A stretch of 62,000 bases of DNA, taken from contig WPIO01000041.1 in the NCBI GenBank assembly GCA_009760855.2, forward strand, positions 2,147,501-2,209,500, written 5' to 3'. The position numbers and the translations under genes are program-made. Source of the DNA: Cristatella mucedo. Lineage: Eukaryota > Bryozoa > Phylactolaemata > Cristatellidae. This document shows, in pieces, positions 56,620-62,000 of this stretch. The number at the start of each line of letters is the position of its first letter. Position 1 is the first letter of the stretch. Below the pieces are notes generated by a model, which saw only the letters and a list, made by a program, of their open reading frames with translations, did no database searches and had not been told where the DNA came from.

Positions 56620-57855
56620 AGGTTAATGCGGCAAGCTTGAAAAAGCATCGCCCTTCTGAGTTTACGGAAATTTCTGGCTAGTAAGCGACCTTTGGTATAC
56701 CGTGCCTTTAGTTCACATGCTCCCAAAGCAAGCAACTCACCTCCGACAGGCGTTACAACATCCACTGATTGAAAGACGTTTAAAAGCTCCACAGTCAAGT
56801 CTGCCTACTTTCAGCTACATAACATTGCTAAAACTCAAGCTTGCTCAAATAATGATACCACGTCTACATTGGTCCATGAATTTGTGACATCCCGTCTTTA
56901 CTTCTGTAACTCACTGGTTGCTGGTCTACCGGCATGTGCAGTCAGGCGATTACTGCTGGTGCAAAACTCCGCAGCTAGGCTTGTCTGTCATGAGCGTCGC
57001 AGTTGCCACACCACACCACTTCTTGCCGACCTGAACTGGCTACCAGTCAAGCAACGGATTGACTTCAAAGTTTTTTCGCTCGATTTTAGGTCACTTCATT
57101 CTTTCGCTCCAGCCTATCTCTCAAATCTACTCCCCCATCAGGCCAAGCGTCGTACCACCCACTTTTCAAAATCCAACTGTCTACCAATAACTCGTACAAA
57201 CTGCAAATCCTTTGGAGACCGTGCATTTAACTCAGTTCGTATGCTTCCAAAGCCTGGAACTCACACCCGACTTGTGTCAGAACATCCCCTGACTTGACCA
57301 CATTTAAAAGAACTTAAAAACATACCTATTTGGGACAGCATTTAGTGGGTCCCCGTGATTCGTCCTTCACGTGCTTATGCGTGCTGACACTGTGCATGCT
57401 GCCACTAACCACACTTGCATGCTGACCCTGTGTATATCACCCCTAACCGTGTTATTCATGTCGCTTATCAATAATGATATTAGTCATCATTCGATCGCGT
57501 TTTCCTGTGCAGAAAATGTAAAGCGCCTAGAAAGAGATTGAGTTCTCTGAGGGTGCTTTATCAAGTGCAAAAAAGACGCTAAAACACATCTTTATTCATA
57601 AAAGCGTTTAGTGGGTACACGTGATTCTTCTTTTGTATACTTATGCGTGCTGACACCGAGCATGCTGCCGCTAACCTTATTAGCATGTTGACACTGCAAA
57701 GGTAGCCTCTAACCATGTCATGCTTGTTGTCATTGAGCACGCTACCGGAAACCATTTGATCACGCTTCATTTGTGGCAATCATAGTAAGTTCCTAAAAAT
57801 ATATAAAATTTTCTGAGAGCACTACGAAAATGTATTATTAGTATTATTATTAATA
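56620..57855 (+). mobile_element. older L2A copy split by a younger L2A
   Basis: The left part 56620-56785 covers the C-terminal coding region (DRAFSSHAPKASNSP and then 'ttgaaagacgtttaaaag'). The right part from 57570 resumes with 'aaaaagacgctaaaacacat', 'cattgagcacgctaccgg' and a decayed tail ending in (TATT) at about 57855. Joined, the two parts give the normal uninterrupted L2A order. Confidence 0.9.
56786..57569 (+). mobile_element. younger L2A inserted in an L2A
   Basis: It starts at SSTVKSAYFQLHNIAKTQAC, continues with HEFVTSRLYFCNSLVAGLPA, LLLVQNSAARLVCHERRSCH and LLADLNWLPVKQRIDFKVFS (frame 56869-57297 is open), then the 3' UTR and hairpin (aaagcgcc, gggtgcttta). It ends at 'tcaagtgc' without an (ATT)n run. 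'aaaag' lies on both sides, consistent with a short target-site duplication. Confidence 0.92.
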
Positions 57856-58474
57856 TTTTTATTCCGTGTCAATTTAGAAGCTGCGGAGGGTATCGGTCGG
57901 CAGAACTCATCGTCGGCAGCGACTTCCTCGGGGCGCCTCAGGAGTCCTACGAATCAATGCAGTCTTCTGATAAATGAGAAAGATGAGCTGACCTAAGCTG
58001 TAAATGTGTACCGGGCAAGCCTGAGTGGGAAACATGATTAAGTACTCTACTTTAAGTGCATCGTGTCAGGATTTGGCTCGATGAACGGGAAGCATCGGCA
58101 GTTGCTTAGCGAGAAGTGTGCACGCCTACCGAAGCCGATTATCAGCTGGGTTGTCGGGATACTCTGCATTGAAAAGATTAGCCCCGTTTCACCGTAAGAA
58201 CAGAATTATTTTCTGGCGCCCGGTCATTCGTGTAAACGCCAAAGCCGCAGTCGTTCCGGCTGCCATTTGGATTTTCTCAAAGCTCAGGAAAACGGATGTA
58301 GCGCCAGCGACGGCTTTCTCATACAGTCGCCTCTGACTTGTTACAATAGCCATCTTGCTGCCACACACTTGCTACTTACTTTTTAGTTATTTAAATATCT
58401 TCTGTGCACTTATTATTCACTTTGTTAGTTGTTACTCGCTCTTTAATTTTTCAGCCTTTTTAAATATAAAAAAA
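57856..58474. other. unassigned stretch
   Basis: Nothing recognisable. Confidence 0.3.
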
Positions 58475-58614
58475 TATAATTCATTTATATAGCGCCCCAA
58501 GAGAACTTAATCTCTATTCAGGCGCTTCACATATGCCTCGGGGCTCGAGCCCACGACCTCAGTCTGACCTTGGTCGGGGTGAGCACCTTAACCGCTAGAC
58601 CAAACCAGCTCGGC
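58475..58614 (-). mobile_element. SINE-S copy, best preserved
   Basis: Minus strand: gccgagctggtttggtctag then cggttaaggtgctcacc (A box), gtgggctcgagccccgag (B box), gcatatgtgaagcgcctgaa, tagagattaagttctcttgg, ggcgctatataaatgaatta. The whole element is about 140 bases: tRNA-like head of about 75 bases, short link and hairpin tail. Arms agcgcc and ggcgct pair perfectly. Confidence 0.93.
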
Positions 58615-59764
58615 AATATTTTTAGTACTTCAGTAATACCTCTGGCTTCGCTGTTTGTGTTAGAAGCAATTTTTGGCTAAATATTGTTTGACAAAACATT
58701 TTTTGATTTCGCCAAAGAAGTATTCGAGACTAAAAAGTAACAATGGAACAAGAAAACTTAAGCAGCTTCCGCCCAGTCTTCCTCCTACATTTTCTATTAC
58801 GACAAAGGAAAGAGTTGTGGTAGAGCAGCCAAACTCCAGCATTAAAAACTAAATCCTACCAAGTAAGTTCCATCCTGACTTTAGAAATAATCACTCCACA
58901 GAGTCAGCATTGCCTAGGGGGTTTACAACGACCTCTCCAGGAATGCAGACTTGGGTAAAGTCTCTCAGCTTGTTTTGCTTGAACTTTCTTCAGCTTTCGA
59001 TACCATCGATCACCAAGTCACCATCTCGCGCACCTCTCATCTCGCCTGGGTATTACTGGCACTGCACGGCGGTGGTTAAGAGGGTATCTCAGTGGGAGAT
59101 TCCAGAGCATTGATTTTAACTGACGAAGATCATCTAACGAATGACTGAAGTAAGAGGTAGCCCAGGGCTCTGTCCTTGGTCCGCGTCTCTTCGCAGTTAA
59201 TACAATCCCTTCCGTCGATGCGATCGCCGAGCACAATGTTGGCTTTGACTTTTATGCAGATGCCACTCAGCTGCAAATTTGCTTTGACCTCTCTCCCAGT
59301 CCTCTAACACGCCGAATTCCCTAACAGAACTCTATATGCATGTATAGCTAAAATCTGCAATTCAATGACAGCAAACTTTTCTTAAATCGAATGACGATTC
59401 AACAAACGCACCACTGGACACGGAAAACCAAGTGTGAACCGGAAATTGGAAAGCCTAATGCTTAAAATCGGCTCAGAATCTATGTCTCCGCTGGAATTTG
59501 ACCAAAATACAAGTTTAATATTCCAGAATGACCTTTCTCCGGCGGACTACGTCAGGCTCACTTTTAGGTATGCCTGCTTTTAATTACATAACATTGCTAA
59601 AATTCAAGCTTGCTTAGAAATCGATACTTCATACAAACTGGTCCATGCATTTGTAATATCTCTCTGCAACTTCTGTAATTAACCGCTTGTTGGTCTACTG
59701 GTCTGTGCAATCAGGCGCTTGCAGCCGGTGCAAAACTGTGCAACTAGGCTTTTCTGTTGTGAAC

Positions 59765-59860
59765 GTAGATTCTGTAAAGTACCTCGAAAGAGATTCATTT
59801 CTCTGAGGCCGCCATACCATTTTATCATAATTATTTTGTTATAGAATTGCTGGTGCCGAA
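59765..59860 (+). mobile_element. tail-only L2A insertion
   Basis: 'gtaaagtacctcgaaagaga', 'ttcatttctctgaggccgcc' and an AT-rich end form a decayed L2A hairpin and tail of about 85 bases placed in the middle of the outer L2A coding sequence. Outer coding resumes at 59865 with 'aacacttctcgccgacctgc'. Confidence 0.7.
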
Positions 59861-59996
59861 TCAAAACACTTCTCGCCGACCTGCACTACGCCCCAATCAA
59901 GTAGCGAACCGAATTTAAAGTTTTGTCACTCACTTTCAGGTCCGATCATTATTTGGCTCCTTCCAACCTATCAGAAAAACCTTCCCAACAGACCAT

Positions 59997-60605
59997 ATAA
60001 TAAAAAATAATAATAATAAGTCTGCATATTGCCATCAGAGAAGAAAAAAATTCTTTCCAGGCACTTGCAGATGCTGTATAGTAAGTATTAACAAATAATT
60101 GGTGGTAACACCCGAAAGGTACAAGCATAGTTGAATCAGGCATATGCACAAGGAGGACGAATAGAGAGATCGCTAGGCGCATTCAAGCATTAGCAATGTC
60201 ATGACCACTGTTGACTGTTGACAGGGAGCCAGCCATGCAGATGGTATGCACCAACAAGCAAATCAGAAATCTAAAAGTGGAGCACAATGAATGCTGACGA
60301 ATGGCTACTTGTTGCAATACTGCTGGTAATGCTCTAGCTCAGTGGCTCTCAAACTGTCGGTCGCGACTCTTTTGGGGCTCGAACGACCCTTTCGCATGGG
60401 TCGCCTAAGACCATCGGAAAACACGCATTTCCACATTTTCCACATGCTAATTTTATGGTTGTGGTCGCCACAACATGAGGAACTGTATTAAAGGGTCGCA
60501 GCATTAGGAAGGTTGAGAACCACTGCTCATACAGTATAAAGACATTTTATAAGTCGATTGGTAAAATTTAGGACACAAAATGACCAATCAAACATCGTAT
60601 CAAAC
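59997..60605 (-). mobile_element. L2A insertion with 6-bp target duplication, itself hit by a MITE
   Basis: The left end is a reversed (AAT)n tail (60001-60020) followed by a decayed hairpin ('gccatcagagaagaaaaaaa', 'ttctttccaggcacttgcag'). gaccat at 59991-59996 is repeated at 60606-60611, where the outer element resumes. Without the 186-bp MITE the insertion is about 420 bases. Confidence 0.78.
60340..60525. mobile_element. SPIN-like hAT MITE (non-autonomous)
   Basis: A 186-bp element with ends cagtggctctcaa (60340) and ttgagaaccactg (ending 60525), that is, inverted repeats with the CAGNGGTTCTCAA start of SPIN/OposCharlie-type hAT elements. Both inner arms fit as I know them from vertebrate SPIN copies: 'ggtcgcgactcttttgg', 'gaacgaccctttcgcat', 'gtcgcctaagaccatcgg' and 'aaaacac' on the left, and 'ttttatggttgtggtcgcc', 'acaacatgaggaactgtat', 'taaagggtcgcagcatta' and 'ggaaggttgagaacc' on the right. 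The left flank ctctagct matches the nTCTAGAn-type target these elements prefer. The right flank (ctcataca) shares only about half of it, so the 8-bp duplication has decayed or was never perfect. The central part is deleted, so there is no transposase. Confidence 0.85.
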
Positions 60606-61045
60606 GACCATCCAAACATGGTTCCATCCGCTTTTCCGAATCAAAGCGTTTAGCTATACATCATAAAAACCTTAAAACCATCGGAGACTCTGTCTTTAGT
60701 TCACATGCTCCAAAACCCAGGGAATCAGTTTGGACTGACGTCAGGACGTCCCCTGACTCGGCGAAATTTCAAGTAAAGCTTAAAACACACCTGCTTATTA
60801 CAGAATTTAGTGGGTGCTATCGATTCGTTTGTTACGTGTTTATACGTGCTGACACTGCCCTTGCTGCTACTGACCTTATCTACATGTTGAGCCTGTGCAT
60901 GTCACATCTAACATGTTATACTTGATTTTATTGCGAATGTTACCATTAATCATTTGATCATGCTTCCTTGATAGCTTATGTAAAGTATCCAGACAGAGAA
61001 AAAGTTCTCAGAGGGTGCAATACAAATCTATTACTCTTATAATTA

Positions 61046-62000
61046 CTATTACAAACATATCACAAATGACTCAATGTAAATACTAAGTCAAGGAATTAGG
61101 CGGAATTTTGAAATTACGGTGTAACCAATGAGAAAACTATGTCATTATCAGGGATAGATATTTTTTTGGAGTCCGATTGAGAAATCTTTCATCTTACTAG
61201 CATTGTCTTCAAAACCTAACTACGGCTGTGAGATCCTAAGATCCCAATACTAACTCGTTTTTGTCTGGGATTTTTTGTGCGTGTTAATGTAAGAGAATTC
61301 TAAGCACTTCTATCACTTTTCTAGCAAGGGATCCAGTGCAAACCACACTTTTTACCGATCATTTTATCCGAGCAGGTCCGTTTGGGGCTTCTCCCACCCA
61401 TCTCTGTATATCTCTTCTCGAATTTATATGACCAAAACTGAAATTATCAGAAAAAAGCATTTAGGGAAGCTGTGTTTGACATATGATTCTTTGCGAATGC
61501 ACGAATCATCATAAGCCATGTCATAATGTATATGCAAACTTTTCAGAACCTGAAAAAAGGTGCCGGCCAAACTGCCAATAAGGGGTTTCCCCTAGGGCGT
61601 CTGCTGTACCTCTTCGAAGCCCATACCTTCCATTTGCAATGCGCCAACTGCAAGAACCAAGAGCCACTGTGGAGTGCAGACAATGTGACCGCACACAACT
61701 GCATGCATTCAGGTGTTTTACATTGTTACTAGTCAACGGCTCGTGTCCCTCATTTTTGTATCATGCAAGGAGAGCTCTCATCTATATATGTAAATCGACA
61801 AAGACTAAGCGATCGTCACGTGGTAGAGTTTTCCTCAGCATGCTCACATGCCAAGCTGCTGTTAGTACACAGCACACTGTAGCCAGCAGACTTTGTCGAA
61901 TTGCTTAGTCAGGACGACAGTTATGAAAGAAATGTAGTTATTTTCACGGCACCCGACGGCAGAAGTAGTATCCTAGGACTACTTGAAAGGAGCCGCCAGA
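61046..62000. other. unassigned stretch to window end
   Basis: ORFs of 60-90 codons at 61521-61908 have no recognisable content. No tails or tRNA-like boxes. Confidence 0.35.

Larger units (their letters stand above)
58740..61045 (+). mobile_element. old L2A copy carrying two later insertions
   Basis: The order is ENLSSFRPVFLLHFLL-type start (58745), NHSTESALPRGFTTTSPG, LVLLELSSAFDTIDHQ-type motif A at about 58965-59015, a decayed motif B (AQGSVLGPRLF at about 59160-59195), FDFYADATQLQICFDLSP (YADD now YADA) at about 59245-59300, then the thumb and LVCRE regions to 59764. A tail-only fragment (59765-59860) interrupts, then SKHFSPTCT-type CHITPLLADLH coding to 59996, the nested L2A (59997-60605), and the remaining C-terminus (STHPLFRIKAF) with 3' UTR and tail to about 61045. 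Confidence 0.85.

Overview
The window is animal (metazoan) nuclear DNA made almost entirely of transposon remains, most likely from an invertebrate with a repeat-rich genome. The evidence is many 5'-truncated CR1/L2-type non-LTR retrotransposons, tRNA-derived SINEs with pol III A and B boxes, degraded cut-and-paste transposons (Tc1, a Tigger/pogo-like end, a SPIN-like hAT MITE), very long GA, CA, TA and ATT microsatellites, and no dense ORFs, operons or Shine-Dalgarno sites. I see no intact host gene. One short ORF at 50922-51213 ends at a consensus splice donor and is the only weak exon candidate. Family names used here (L2A, L2B, SINE-S, SINE-T) are mine.

Layout. 1-9 kb: fragments of L2A and L2B, a compound GA/TG repeat, a GA array grown inside an L2A tail, and an L2A copy (5891-6997). 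9-12 kb: mostly unassigned. 12-15 kb: SINE-S copies and an L2A copy (13072-14610) that shares a 798-bp perfectly identical tract with the copy at 6 kb. 15.3-16.9 kb: a wrecked copy of a widespread multicopy uncharacterised protein family. 17-22 kb: a GAT-rich minisatellite and two L2A copies, one long. 22.7-25.6 kb: Tigger-like end, L2B and L2A pieces. 27-29.5 kb: an old L2A copy interrupted by a SINE-S, next to a 48-bp palindrome. 30-41 kb: more fragments and five minisatellites, plus a GA array of about 515 bp. 41.9-47.6 kb: the best-preserved L2A reverse transcriptase (410 codons open), a Tc1 transposase wreck split by a SINE-S, and the longest L2A copy. 49-62 kb: nested insertions, a head-to-head L2B pair, and a SPIN-like MITE sitting inside an L2A that sits inside another L2A.

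How the parts work together. L2A appears to be the main autonomous engine. Its 3' end carries a stem-loop with compensatory base changes between copies. SINE-S ends with the same stem-loop, so it probably borrows the L2A reverse transcriptase. L2B is a second lineage with its own (ATTAC)-type tail. SINE-T has a different two-hairpin tail and an unknown partner. Nested insertions give a relative age order: old L2A/L2B/Tc1, then SINE-S, SINE-T and younger L2A, with the SPIN-like MITE arriving after the L2A it sits in.

The most notable observations are the SPIN-like element (a candidate for horizontal transfer), the covarying 3' stem-loop shared by L2A and SINE-S, the 798-bp conversion-like tract, and an L2A insertion whose empty site is preserved in an adjacent 72-bp tandem copy.
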